Shown here: piece after piece, positions 47,995-60,617 of the stretch
Layout: every line of letters starts with the position of its first letter
Numbering within the stretch: position 1 is the first letter of the stretch
From: Cristatella mucedo
Taxonomy: Eukaryota; Bryozoa; Phylactolaemata; Cristatellidae
Assembly: GCA_009760855.2 (NCBI GenBank)
Contig: WPIO01000138.1
Span: 806,001 to 870,000 of the forward strand
DNA: 64,000 nucleotides
Direction of reading: 5' to 3'
The notes under the pieces: generated by a model
Told to the model about the DNA's origin: nothing
What the model saw: only the letters and a program-made list of their open reading frames with translations
The model's database searches: none
Made by a program: the position numbers and the translations under genes

Positions 47995-48833
47995 CTGTAA
48001 ATCAAAGTAGGCGAATGGTTTTCCAATAGCTGAGCTCGATTCACCTTCCCATAAAGCTGGCTCCGTGCCGACTCTAGTGACAAGGCCAAACGCCATCGGA
48101 GAAAACTACTTCGGATGAACGGCTCACAAGGAAATTGTGCACCTATTCAAGGTTAGTGCGAAGCTTCCTAAGAGACCCAAATCCTTGTAGGGCCGCTCAT
48201 CTTTGAGGTGCTGTGCAACATTAGAAAGCAAAAGGTGAAGCCCGATACAGTGAAAGCTAATGCATCAGCTTTACAGGTTGTTTGAGGCTTTCTAGCAAGC
48301 CTGCTTGCCACGCAAGCTAGGATTTTCTTAGTAGCAACATGCGAATGAAGGCTTAATTACAGAATAGATCTGCCTCTTAGAGAAAACAACAACCCACGCA
48401 CCTAGATGTATTCACAGCTTCAATTCCACGTTACAGGTTAACTCGAAACAATAAATTCGAAAGGCAGCCTCACAGAAATACCAAGAGATATCACATCAAA
48501 TGATAAACTCGAGATTACGGCGACTGCTCTTTAATACTCTTCCTTAACCGACTTCTCTTTAATGCTTGAGGCGAAGTCTGTTGGCAACCGAATGCTCACT
48601 GAAAGCCGCTTAGGTTGTGAAAGCTCTTAGCTAAACTCTCTGGCGTAACACTGTCCTGGTATCAATGGCTTGGTCAAGTTACAGACAGATAAAAAGGAAG
48701 GACTACTCTTTTAGCATTCCGGAAACGCAGCGAACATGATCGACCACCGAATTACTAAGACGCAATGTGCACTGAAACTGGTTAATGTCGGGGTTTATCC
48801 CTGTTTATATAGTCTACTCCCCAGTTCGGGTGG

Positions 48834-48893
48834 TAGATTGATTAGCCTGACGGGGGAGTATGTCGGAGAGATTGGCTGGAGCCATAGAATGAA
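48834..48893 (-). mobile_element. 60-bp scrap of L2-like LINE family B
   Basis: CCTGACGGGGGAGTATGTCG and GGCTGGAGCCATAGAATGA match 20665-20711 in LINE B1. It is present only in D2 copy B. Confidence 0.65.
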
Positions 48894-49246
48894 TTGAGTT
48901 AAAGAGTCACTAACAATTGAGTAACATTTAAAGTCTTACATTTTGTGTCTGCGACTCTAATTGTGATAACAAAGCTCTAGAAACGCCATATAAAAGTAGA
49001 TGTTCAGGACGATATTGCTCTCCAAGTTATTATACTATTCTTAGCCTGTTTCAAAATTGTGCCAGCACAATTCTAATTTAGTCTTAGCCTAACATGCCTG
49101 CTTCGTAATGGGCTTTAAACTATTAAGTATCCTAGACTTTAAGTAAACCTCATCGTTATGAGCCAGTAAAGTATAAACTAAACTTAGAAAGGTTTATTTT
49201 CACATTTTGTTATATCTGATCAATAATTTCCCGCTTTAATAATCAG

Positions 49247-49369
49247 ATTTGCCAATGCTGACGACAATGAACAAGTGTCAAAGCTCAAGAATTGTGCTCT
49301 ATTGTCTGCATCCTTTTGTAGAAGTGGTATCATCACATATTGGGCCATCTTCAATCTGTGAACAAACAA
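49247..49369 (+). CDS. Possible signal-bearing exon, D2 copy B (hypothetical)
   Basis: Same acceptor and GTAACA donor as 10031-10153, frame open for 38 codons from ATG 49255, with a hydrophobic middle (RIVLYCLHPFVEVV). Same doubts as copy A. Confidence 0.25.
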
Positions 49370-49731
49370 GTAACACTACTACAATTTTCGTAATCTTTCC
49401 GTTGCTGGAGAAAGCACCTTTTTGTTTAGGCGGCTGATGCGACACGGAAGGGCAATATACATCAATCTCAGAGTGTCACCTTGTCTACCACAGACAGTGA
49501 GTTTCTTTTATCCGACCAAATCGTTCTCTCAAGCCATATGTGACTATTTTTTCTTCGAACTTCGCGCCAAAATGCAATAAAAAGCCTTAGGAATCTGTGT
49601 AAACCGGTACACTCTCTTAAAAGGTGCTAGTAACCTACAGCTCTGTCAAGCTTGTTAGTCCCATTGCTTAGCATCATGCTTACATATACCCATTTATTTG
49701 TCCTCGCTCCTTATAATTTGTCTAAACACAC

Positions 49732-50011
49732 TGTTGTTTGGCATACAGAACGCTGGCCCAGAACAATGCCAACGGTTTATTGTAAAGGGCACGAAGCAGC
49801 AAGACGCACGACTGCCTTCGCCCCCTTCTCACACTAGAGTCTCCTTCCACTCCTCCAGTCCCCTGGTTGACCCCGATGATTAATCGAGGACCACAACTGT
49901 GCAGTGGCCGACCCTGGTGGTGAATCCAACATCCGGCCACCAGCGGTTACCGGCCTGTGTCCATGCTACATCACAGGCTCATCAGAGGAGCCGGCATACA
50001 CTCAAACTACA
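49732..50011 (-). mobile_element. Solo LTR, 280 bp (D2 copy B)
   Basis: Appears identical to 10517-10796, including the CACAC duplications at both ends, so the insertion came before the copying of this segment, or was carried over by conversion. Confidence 0.85.
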
Positions 50012-50790
50012 CACACCAATTTCGATTATTTCTTCACCAGTTACCACATTTTGCTAGTTGTGTTGACTGTTCATAAAGGATTTAATGGAAAAATCGATAC
50101 CACTAATAAATCTTGTAATGAGTCAAATAATTGTTTGACTATTAGCGATAAAGTTATCGCATGCAAATTTACGCCTAAAGGCTAGCAGTTTCCTGATTAT
50201 GATTAGCAAGCCTGACACGGCATTAGCTTTGCCAACTGTAAGTAACTGACCTATTAGGTATGCTACTGCCTTCCTATTATTCACGTTCGTGCCTAATGTA
50301 AATGCTTTAATTGATCCCGTAGCTGTTCATCAGGCCCAATCTTCTTTAAGCTCCGTTGTGAATCTCTCTCAATCGGTGCTAATCAGTTCACTGTGCGTCC
50401 CAACCGTTATGACCTTTTTCTTGAGAATGCTCACTCAGTTTGCCACAAACCCATTGGAATTCTAGCCGAGTTCATGGGTTCAAGCGTATTCCCACTAGGG
50501 TCTCCCTACTATATATGTCCGTTCTTGGTCGTCACGCGGGCCCTCCGACAGCCGTGGTTCACGGGTGATCGACCGGGTATGCAACACTTTACATAATAAA
50601 CACGCATGCACTATACACTGGTAAACTAAGCAAGTCTACAGGAAAAGGTCCTATACAAGGTAAACTACCGGGGCGCGAGGTGACGCAGCAAATGCGAACA
50701 GTTGTGTTAGTTCTCAGTCGGTTTCCACAGTCACGCCGTCGCCGGCCTCCGTCCCAGCATTACAAGCGTAGGCTGTCCAAGACCCGGCTA

Positions 50791-52565
50791 GCTGAGTACT
50801 CTGGGATAGACGGCGCATCGAGAGCTTTCTCCGAAAGAGCGGGAGCATGCTGTTCCACGTTACGGTCCTCGTTCCTCTGGGAGCCGACCCAAGGCTTTGC
50901 CCTTCCGAGGCAAGGCGACGCCCAGCCCGACATTTCGAATGTCAAGTGGGTCTGCCTATTCTAGGGTACAGAATTAGTGATAACTAGTTGAAGCCGAATA
51001 GTCCTGTTAACTTGAATCAAGGTGTGGGTTAAATTCATGAACGGTTCTACCAGAACAGTTACAGACGTGATAGGTTTCATCTATTTTTGTACCTGGACGC
51101 TAGCGAAAACTGGCTGCGGAGTCTCCACGGTCTCTCGCTCTGCCATTAATTTTCAACAACTTTTCATTGGCTATGAATGAGTCTTTCAAAGACGTGATTA
51201 AGGTCCTTACGACGTCCAGGCAATTGAATATGTAATCTACAGCCCATCGGACAGATTCTTTACAATTCTCTTAAACCTTTGACGTAAGTCATTGTTTGGT
51301 TCGACAAATCAAATCTTGACCTGTTAGATGTAATTGAAATTTAATTCAAAAGAGCTTCCTGACATCTTTAGTGTCAAAGTACGAGCAATATCTTACTCAG
51401 TTGGTCTGTGGCTCACGTACTTGACCTTGTCACTACAACACTTTAACACATATCTTGCCAGAGATACCATTTACATCCCTTAATCGGAATTATACCATAT
51501 AAGACATAATCATTTGAACACTTTCAAAGACTTTGCAGTGCCTTTATATCGCAGGAGGCTCAAACTTTTTCTTGCATGCTACAGAAGCATCGTATTTTTC
51601 TATAAACACATTTTGAGAGGATTGAAATTTCATTCTGTATATATTTAATTTTCAACACCAGGCATAAACAGCAGCATTCAAAAGGATTACTGCAGCTGTG
51701 AGTCGATGTAAAAATTAGCTTCACAGATAGTTTTCAATTAAATCGTGAAAGCAACTAACACGCAGCTATCAGCAGAGGCAGCAAGAAGCCGACTAACTTG
51801 ACCAAAGATACTCAACCAGCTAGTCCTACGTAATCAAGCTTGAGAAAGCGAATGAGATGTCATTTCTGACATTCTAGTGTAAAGCTTTCCAGGAGAACAG
51901 CGGAAATAACCAGTTGATCCAGGCGAATGCAGATGCGAGTTTGTGTACAGCTAATGTTAAATTTCCGGCTTGTGATTCAAAAACCCACTGGATACACCGT
52001 CACCCATCTCCTCGACCTCTCTCGTGATATTTTTCTACCCAGTGATCATTTTGGATATCCAAGTTATTATCGCTGATTTAGCTTTTTTGCCAGCAAGAGG
52101 GTCACATGTTCAGTCTATCCTAAACATAGCAGCTCCTACTCTGGACTCATGTATCTTTAAATCAATCCTTTAGTATTTCTCTGATCACTTACCTGCTACC
52201 TTCCTGTTCTGTGTCTCAAGTTGTCTGTCGCAGTGTTTTCGAATCCTATTCTGAATTCACGATACTAGCAGTATAGATCATTTCATTTATATAAGATGTA
52301 AAATTTTGACTTATCTAAGCCATGAAAAAAGGCTTCCATAAAGAGCTTTCAATCTCCAGATTCGGGATCCGTTTGCCTATGGTTTGCCTTCAAGCCCAAT
52401 GTACCTACAAGCCACGATAAAGTGATTGGTTTTGCTGACTAAATATTTCGGTTGTAAGTGTACCTCGCACTTTCCTATTTTGATCCCATTCTGAACAGCA
52501 GACTGAGATGCAAATATGCATTTCCATTGGTCGGAAATCTAAGAAAAGTAACCTTGAGCAAGTAA
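50791..52565. other. Diverged non-coding sequence; part of D2 and F units
   Basis: 50800-50955 is GC-richer and open (frame 50680-50964, ending SNVKWVCLF). It has no recognised motif and may be a retroelement scrap. 50990-51480 matches 57090-57500 at low identity. 51750-51800 resembles the 5' exon and donor region of the peptide genes (ACTAAC at 51754-51759 as the minus-strand GTTAGT donor). 52180-52560 matches 62660-63020. Confidence 0.4.
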
Positions 52566-52806
52566 TTTAATGTAATTTAATGTAATGTAATGTAATGTAT
52601 CTCAATCAGTAACTCCACAAAGTCATAAAGACCGTGTGGGTGTTACGCAGGAGACTTTTATATAGCGCACTCACAGCCTAAGCTGCTTTCGGTACGCATT
52701 CGGTAGCCAACAGACTTTGTCTCACGCAACAAAAAGAAAATGGGAAGCATAGCAGAGTTAGGAGAGCAGTTGCGGTAGTGAGTAGCATAGAAGTAGCAGT
52801 TCAGGA
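52566..52806 (-). mobile_element. CR1-like LINE family A, 241-bp 3' fragment (copy A3)
   Basis: Contains the family A 3' end: (TTACA)-type tail at 52566-52600, then the same sequence as 57650-57870. It is flanked by CAAGTAA at 52559-52565 and 52807-52813. The homologous sequence at 63024-63030 has a single CAAGTAA and no insert, so insertion and empty site are both visible. Confidence 0.85.
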
Positions 52807-53425
52807 CAAGTAAGAGTAAGAAAACTCGTAAAGGCAGTCGAAGGGAGTAATTTTGCCTTTCATCTTGTGCATTATATACGGCTAATAATAGTAGAGTAAA
52901 TCTCATGCAGGACAAGTGAAGCCTTAATTTTACAATGAATCAGATGGGTCATTGTCATTAAACTGCAAGTTGATAATGCATCCTATTCTCTCCTCCTCTG
53001 TAAATAGCCAGGGGTTACGGTGGAGTCAAGCTCGCTCGCCTAGGTTGTTGTCTTCTTCCAGCCTTAACTGGGAGACTGTACTTTGCTCTATTATTATAAT
53101 CCATGAGAATCCTGTTTGCTAACTATACAGGATATTTGAAAACCGATTTGAGAGTCTGCCCTTACTTTGCGAAGGCTATTGTTCTATTTTGGAGCCAAAT
53201 TTCTAAGTGTTAAGTGACGCCTAGAAACTGTTAACTGTTTTCTCAATGCTGTTTATTGCTTAGAATTGGCTACAAAAGTGAAGCCAAAATGTGACGATAT
53301 ATTTAACCAGTGAATGACTTCGATTGCAGCGGACTGAAGTGCTCCTGCGATAGTTTATATGAGTGTTGGTCCATACTTGATGGCCATAGCAGTTCCTGTT
53401 GATGTCACCTTCTGGAGCAACGACG

Positions 53426-54514
53426 CTAAGCTAACCTCTTGGCTTCGTCGTATTCTGAAAGGGAAAAAAGTGAGCAACGCATGGTAATCGTTTATATTAT
53501 TGGGCTCGTGACTCAATACAAATTACAGCTACAGCCTGTTCTGCTTGCCTTGATCTCCTGTTGTCTTCCTCTAAAAGGTTCCCCTACTTCAGCTATTAGC
53601 TCAGGGTTAAAGTCAGAATTCTCCTCCCGAGGCTGAAATAAAACTGCAATGATATAATATTTCGCCTCGTCGCGTGGAAAAATTTACGTTCTTAGCCAAT
53701 AAATTTGTATTGATTGATTGCAAAGAAGATTTGTGCTATTTCTTAGTATCACGAACCCTTTCAGAGCCAGGCATTAAACTTTCATAAGCAGAAGGCATTT
53801 AAAGTTTAGGCTAAATAAAACTTACCGCTGACATCACCAAGTGAAACAGGAGCTCAGCAAAAACAGCGATTGTAAGAGACTTCAATTTGACCTAAAAGAA
53901 ACAGCAAAGAACTAAATAAACGTTCTTGTTTCACAAACTAAACTACTGAACTCGGCTATACAGTTCTTCTTTAAATGAATTTCTTATTTCCTCATTCAAT
54001 TGATTTACTGCGCTATCATGTTTACGACCAGATGTAGCACATTTAAAAACGCATTTTGAGATTACAGTTCTCTGTATAGCTCCCTAAGATATCCTAATCT
54101 CTACTCAGGCACTTCACAGATAGCTCGAGGCTAGAGACCACAACCTGAATTAGATCATGGTCGGGTTAAGCACCAAAACTGCAGGACCAAACAAGTTCCG
54201 CGTAAACAGATGCCATTTATGACATTTAATCGGAATTTCGCAGTCAACCACACACTCAATGTAGCACTTTATAAGACTTAGCAATGCTGTCAGTTAGCAT
54301 GAGGTGCAACCTTCCCAAAGTTGTTCATGCAAGCAACATTCGAATCATAGCTTTCGTATATCATATTTTAAGAGTAAGAATTTCCATAGCTAATAAATTT
54401 CACCTTAAGAACACTACATAAATGCTATCACTTAAAATGACTGATGCTGAGATCATTCAACCTTTCAATGAGGCTCACATATTGTTTTCACCAAAATTTT
54501 CGAGGCAACTAACG
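53426..54514 (-). pseudogene. Secreted peptide family, copy M3
   Basis: The 5' exon ends at 54514 before a GTTAGT donor. Intron 1, 54513-53892 (622 bp), ends TTTCTTTTAG. Exon 2 is 53826-53891. The start codon is TTG (53885-53883) where copy M2 has ATG; the signal is hydrophobic (LTIAVFAELLFHLVM) and the donor GTAAGT. Exon 3 is 53569-53632 (acceptor TTTATTTCAG), an acidic pro-segment with EENSDFNPELIAEV. Its donor is GAAGAC, GA in place of GT. If it is read through, the frame stays open to a TGA at 53513 and adds a GCSC tail. Exon 4 begins at 53454 (acceptor CCTTTCAG) with linker EYDEAKR but stops after two more residues. Three separate lesions make it a pseudogene. Confidence 0.65.
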
Positions 54515-54703
54515 TGCAGCAATTATTAGAGGCAGCAAGCAGCCAACCAACTTTACTGTGACCGTTAAATGCAAGGCAATTACAATTGCCAAGAACACGT
54601 GTCAGTCAAACCATGCAACACGAGTGGTTTGTGGCGGGAAAGCCGGGTAGGTTGGTTAGAGCCGTAAAAGCAGTCTACCTCACCCACTAGCTCACGCGGG
54701 CAT

Positions 54704-54711
54704 CTTTATAA
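54704..54711 (-). promoter_or_regulatory. TATA-like box of copy M3
   Basis: TTATAAAG on the minus strand, about 190 bases before the first-exon donor. In the plus-strand units the TATA-like box lies about 160 bases before it, so spacing is similar. Confidence 0.35.
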
Positions 54712-54714
54712 CAG

Positions 54715-55399
54715 GAGCACACTTTCGCCCTGTTACCATTTCGGTGCAGTGTCGGTATACTATATACGGAGACTGTCAAATCTTAAAGGAAGCTGCCGAT
54801 TGCAAGTACTTAGCATTTGGAAGAGTAGAATGCAGGAGCTGGCGGAAGACACATAGTCCTTTGAGGTTTGCATGGATTGACGGATGATGATTGTACACGT
54901 GAGCAAGCCATCACTGTGGTCATTTGGTTAGTCCTATTCTAGGAATGTAACTAGTTTCCAACAAATTTAAGATGTTTTATTTAAAGATATGTCCTCAAAG
55001 GATTTGCTTAATTTGGTCCAAAACCGGTTACCTGTCGTTAGACTTTATGTACACTGTAATGTATAATATTAATAATAATAATGCACTTGATAAAGCGCCC
55101 TCAGAGAACTCAATCTCTTTCTAGGCACTTTACATTTGCTGCAAAGGTAATTACACTTAACGATAGAAAGGCCTTGACTACATAAAAGTCCGACAGCTTA
55201 GGTTTGGTTAGCTTAGGTTTGGTCGGAGAAAAGTACCGAACAAAAGGAGCTTAAAGTTAAACGACACATATTATAACGTTTGTCGTTTAAGGTTTATTTC
55301 TAGCTTCTCCGTATGCACTGGTAGAAGTCGCACGAAACTCAGAACATGGCCGATTCCTACTGGTTTTACAGTTTATGGTTAATCGGATGAAACTGATGA
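54715..55399. other. Non-coding; one isolated L2 tail
   Basis: 55066-55150 (minus) is another isolated L2-type tail with (ATT)n, GATAAAGCGCCCTCAGAG and TAGGCACTTTAC. Nothing else recognisable. Confidence 0.55.
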
Positions 55400-57560
55400 A
55401 TAATTTTTAAGTATTTACTCTCCGTCCTTGCCTCTACATAATTTCAAACCCAATTTTTTTAGTGTCTAAGGAAAGCAGCAAACGTTACCGATTGAATCAA
55501 TTATTTTGGATACATTTTGCATAGCACCACGTGAACGCCTCTGTTAAATTTGATATAACCGTCTACTGCCTATTAAATCCTTTAAAAAAATATCTCAGGT
55601 ATTCTTAAAATCCTACATCCATTGGCTTAGTCATCACTACTCAAGAGCTGATATAAGTTGAGGTCAATCTCATTGAGCAACGCGAGAGTGAAGACATGAC
55701 TTCGTGTCACTGAGTTCAGGAGCCAATTTAAGCTTTGGGTAACCTATGAGGTACAGCATTTTTTTCTGTCATTTATTGTGATTAAAAACTTCTGGAAATG
55801 CCATTTACACGCACATGTTCAGAACTATACCTTTCTATATGTTATTATATTATTTTTAACCCGTTTTAAAACTGTTTTAATACAATTATATTTCAGTCTT
55901 AGTCTAACCTACGTGCAATGCAATGTTTTTGAACTGGTAAGGATCATAGAATTAAACACAACCACATAGTTATGAGACGGAAAAGTATTCAATAAACTTA
56001 TAACACGTCAATTTCAACATCTGGTTTCGTCTTTGCAGTAATTACTGCTCCTACAATCAGATTTGCCAAGGCCGAAGACAACGAGTTGGCGTCTGAGTGC
56101 GATCATTGTGCTCTTTTGTCTACTTTATTTAGTACAGCCACATACGGGGCGGCAGGCATTGACCCGTGAACAAGCAAGTACCACTATTACACTCGTCGTA
56201 ATTTTCCAGTGGCTAGTAAAAGCACCTTTTTGTGTAGACGCTTTTTGCAAAACGTAATTGCAACTTGCATGAAACTCAGCCTTACCTACCATTGATTGTG
56301 AATCTAATTTATACCAGCCGTTTGTACTTGTAGCCATTTACGCCCGTTCTTACTTATAGCCATAACCTCACTAAAATCCAATACGTAGGCTTTAAAATCC
56401 GTGTAAGCGCGATAGACTCAATGAAAAACTATTGCCAGTGTGCGGTTTGTCAAGCTTGCTAATTCCCGATCTCTCTAGTATTTTGCTTACATGCACCGAT
56501 GTATTAGCCCTTCTTCAAAATTGACGCGTCAGGCTAATTTCAAGTTTTTCATCTCCTGCCGCCAAACCATGCCGGCTTTTGTGACTGTTCATTGAAAATA
56601 TTGTGTGAAGAAATGCAGCAAGGAGCTTCGTAAATGAACCTAAGTAAACTAATAATGATAAATGTATGAATGAACTAATAATGATAACTGTAAATGAATT
56701 GATTTAATTTGATTTGATTAATTTGATCATTGATTGACAATAGCGATTTAAGATGCGAAATACCAATGGGCAACTGATAACTAACAGTTTCCGGACTTTA
56801 TTCTTAAGCCTGACACGACACTGGCTTTGCCAAATCTAAGTGACTGTCCTATCAGGTAAGACAATGTCTTATTTCATTCATGGTTCGTGCCAAATATAAA
56901 TGCTTTCATTTGTGCAGTAACTGTAAACCCTGCCCGATCTTCCTCAGTCGCTGTCGCGACTCGCACTGAATTAGTGCAAACAGTTTACGAAATGTCCCGG
57001 GCCGTCGTAACTTTTTCTCAAGATTGCTCACTCAGTTTGCAAAGAATCCCTTAAAATTCGTTATAATTATTGAGTGCAGAATGGACCAGATAACTGTAAT
57101 CAAAGTCTGAGTGGAATGGATGAACGGTCCAACAATCACCTGACCACAACACGGCAGTTTTCACTTACTTTTGTACCTCAATGTTAACGAAAACTGGGTG
57201 TAAAGTCACCGATGTAGTATGCTGGCTTCACTGTGAATTTTAATAATTCTCTTTGGCATTGAAGCAATCTTTCAAATGTGTTGCTAAGGTCCTTATGACA
57301 CCAAGTCCGTTGTTTATGTAGTATATAGCCCATCGGCACTGTTTCCTCACGAATCGTTTACATCTTTTACCTGAGTCAATTATTCGGACAAAAAAATGAA
57401 TGAGTGAACTTGTTATTAGTGGCTCAAAGTTAATTCGGACAAGCTAATCACCATCTTAAGAGTCAAAGAACGAGCGAGGCATTCTCAGTCAGTTTTATAC
57501 CTGACGTGATCGACCTTTATACTACTAGGGTCACGCACTCAGTAAAATTGTGTCGCAATT
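55400..57560 (+). repeat. Dispersed duplicated unit D2, copy C (old)
   Basis: Matches 9600-11250 and 50990-51480 in order at clearly lower identity. The solo LTR is absent: the site near 56530-56560 is empty. So the LTR insertion is younger than the split of copy C from A and B. Confidence 0.75.
56061..56177 (+). pseudogene. Signal-bearing exon of D2 copy C, start codon lost
   Basis: The acceptor CTACAATCAG and donor GTACCA are at the same places as in copies A and B. The frame contains SWRLSAIIVLFCLLYLVQP, a convincing signal or membrane core, then HTGRQALTREQA. Both ATG codons of copies A and B are changed here (AGG and ACG). Either the start lies in an earlier exon or the copy is dead. 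Confidence 0.35.
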
Positions 57561-57634
57561 TAAAAATTGCCACTCCCTATTATTATTACCAAGTTCCACT
57601 CAAGCCGATACATGGCGATCTCAGTTAACGTGCA

Positions 57635-59470
57635 GTGTAATGTAATCTAATGTAATGTATATCCGTCAGTAACTCCACAAAGTCATAAAGACCATGTGGG
57701 TGTTATGTAGAGAGTTTTTTATAGCTCACTCACAGCCTAAGCGGCTTTCGGTATGCATTCGGTAGCCAACAGACTTCGTCTCACGCAACAAAGAGAAAGT
57801 GGGAAGCATAGCAGAGTCAGGAGAGCAGTTAAGGTAGTGAGTAGTATATAAGTAGCAGTTTAGGACCGCTGAAAAAGATGTGCCATAGTCGGCAGTAGGA
57901 GAGTAGTTGTCGTTGCGTAAGAATTGTGGAAGCGAGTTCCACAGTCTAGGACCTGCAGAGCTAAAGCTTCTGTCGCCAACTGTCTTTAAGCTGAGGAATG
58001 GGACAGCTAACTTATTGTCCACACAGGACCTGAGGGCGCGAACAGGCTGAAACTGATGCAGCAGTTCAGCTAGGTACGAAGGAGCCAAGCCGTGGCGGGC
58101 CTTGTGGATCAGCCTAAGAACTTTGCTGTGTATCCTTTGCTCAACCGGCAACCATTCTAGCTCTTTCAGCAGAGGTGACACGTGCTCAAACCGCTGGGAC
58201 TTGAAGACCAGCCTTGCAGCCATATTCATAGTCCGCTGTAGTGGCATAATAGCTTTCTTTGGCAGCCCAGTAAAAAGGGACTTACAATAATCAAGCCGAG
58301 ACAGAACTAAAGAGCTAGTTAAATTTTTTACAAGCCACTGTGGGAGACAGCTTCTAATCTTGGATAGGGATCGGATGTGATGGCTAGCTGTAGAGGAAGT
58401 CTTCTGAATGAAGCTTTTGAAATTGAGACAGCTGTCGAAAACGACACTTAGATTACGAGCACGCGGTGAAGGTCGCACAATAGCATCACCTATTAGAACA
58501 GCAAAGCCTTTTAATCCAGCCACACGCTTAGGGTGTCCTATGAGCAGCAGTTCGGTTTTATCGTCATTTGATTTCAGGAAGTTTTCCGACATCCAGGATC
58601 GAATATCGGCAAGGAAAGCATTCAGTTTCTCAGTTGCTGCAGCAGATTCCGACGGTTTAAATGACAAATACAACTGAGTATCGTCAGCATAGAAGTGATA
58701 ACCTATTTCGTGGGCCCTAATCACTTTTCCCAGAGGTTGCGTATAAATGGAGAACAGCATGGGACCAAGTACAGACCCTTGAGTGACTCCACAGGTGACC
58801 CTTCTCATGTCTGAGACCTGAGCCCCACACGACAAGGATTGAACACGATCAGACAAGTATGATTTAAACCACGCCAGTGCTTCGTCTGCCAGACCGATCG
58901 TTGTTCTCAATCGTTCAAGCAGAACTTCATGATCAATGGTGTCGAAGGCAGCAGACAGATCTAGCAGAGCTAGGGCAGTGACATTCCCGTCGTCGTTGCC
59001 ACGTAGAATGTCACTGCTAACACGGAGTAGAGCAGTTTCAGTAGAGTGCTACCTCTTGAAACCTGATTAAAATGTTTCTGACATTCCATTATTTTCAATA
59101 TGTTCAACTAGCTGCTTAGCATCAATTTGTTCAAGAATCTTTGATAAGAACGGAAGAAGGGAAACTGGACGATCGTTTTCTAGGACCTCTGCGTCTAATC
59201 CAGGCTTTTTAAGAATAGGTCTAACGATTGCCGATTTGAAGGACTTGGGGACGACCCCTTTTCCCAAAGAAGCATTAAAAATCTTGGTTATGGTAGGGCT
59301 AAGTTGGTCTGCAGGTGAAGACCACAGAGATGAAGGTATAGGGTCTTCAGGAGACGAGATCTTTTTGCTAGACCTTGTTAAGGCAGCCACATCACAGGCA
59401 GAAACATCGGAGAACCTTGTAAGAAAGGTCACAGGTTGATGAACGGCGATTGCTTTGGTGCCGTCATGCA
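57635..59470 (-). mobile_element. CR1-like LINE, copy A2, 5'-truncated
   Basis: Minus-strand partner of copy A1, roughly 95% alike by eye. The 3' tail is at 57635-57660, and the 5' end stops inside the linker before the RT, near 59470. No clear target duplication was identified. Confidence 0.9.
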
Positions 59471-59471
59471 C
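57726..59471 (-). pseudogene. Reverse transcriptase ORF of LINE copy A2
   Basis: Frame 59471-59067 codes for the RT fingers (RPILKKPGLD, RPVSLLPFLSKILEQ). It is stopped by TAA at 59069-59067 and then TAG at 59051-59049, the same two codons as in copy A1. Frame 58910-57726 (394 codons) then codes for palm and thumb: GVTQGSVLGPMLF (Pro to Thr against A1), HFYADDTQLYLSF, SRLDYCKSLFTGLP, ending GCE and TGA. Without the two stops it would be continuous, unlike A1, which also has a frameshift. Confidence 0.9.
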
Positions 59472-60531
59472 TCCTTAAATCTTTTGTAAATATCCTCACC
59501 TCAATAAACTTAACAACTTTGCGTTCCAGTACAAATTGTTTTTAATTTGTTGGCTCCTCAGCCAACTTCATAACTATCATCATTATTCGAAATGTACTAC
59601 AAGAACTTGCTATATTCGTCAAAGATTAAAACTTCAGATGAGAGAAACTTGGCTCTCTTTGACAAACGACCTACGGTTCACCGGAGATACTCAACCAGCA
59701 AGTAATGCTAACGGTTAAGAAAGCAATCCAAACATCTTCACTGACTTTCTACAGTTCGGCTATCTACGAGAACAGCAGATTAAACCGATTGATTCAAGCA
59801 TATGCAACGTCGCATAACCTTACAGCTGTCGTTTTATAACCTACGTTCCATCAATAAACGCTACTGGCTACGATCAGCCATCAGTCTTCGACCACTTAAA
59901 GAGACCTCTTTACCTTGAGATCATTGTACATATCCAGTTTATGGCTGATGCATCTTCTTTGCCAAGAAGATGGACACAATTTGAGAGCCTATTCCAAAGG
60001 TAGCAGCTCCAGCTCTGGACTCGTGTCTGGCAAAAATTACTTCCACATGATTTCTTCGCTCCGTCCCGAACAGTGGTTCAATGTTCAGGTTAAACAATGC
60101 CACACTTGAGCTCATCCTGAAATTGATTTCCCAGCCATATAAAGAATAACAATATCTCTCATGAGTAAGTCCTTGATAAATATTTAAATACGTAGGTTAG
60201 TAGGTGTGTGAGTGGCTGAAACCACGAACTTGGATAACTCTTTCAAACCTGAAGCTTTGATACTCCATTGCTGGTTTTACTCTATTTAACACCGTACGCA
60301 CACAATCGGCCGCAAAGTAATTCATCAGCCTAGAGGATTTCTGTTGTTCTATTGCGAATGCCGTTCCATGTAATAGTGCTTATCTTAGGCAGTAGGCAGC
60401 GGAGCCACATATCCTTGTAATTACCGTCTGGGTACGATACTGGCAACCTTTTTGGCGACTAAAATTGTGAAAATAGCAAAACCCATGCCGGAAAGACGAT
60501 CAGATATGTTTGCACGTATATGCGGGAACTG

Positions 60532-60617
<86 letters not shown>

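Larger units (their letters stand above)
48695..50790 (+). repeat. Dispersed duplicated unit D2, copy B
   Basis: Pairs with 9400-11590. It directly abuts the end of D1 copy 2. At 48834-48893 it carries a scrap of LINE family B absent from copy A. The pairing ends at GACCCGGCTAGCTG (50790), exactly where the gypsy-type deletion junction lies in copy A. Confidence 0.85.

Noticed and set aside
50680-50964. GC-richer 94-codon frame at the end of D2 copy B
   Set aside because: It joins a gag-like scrap in the wrong frame to unrelated sequence; no domain recognised.
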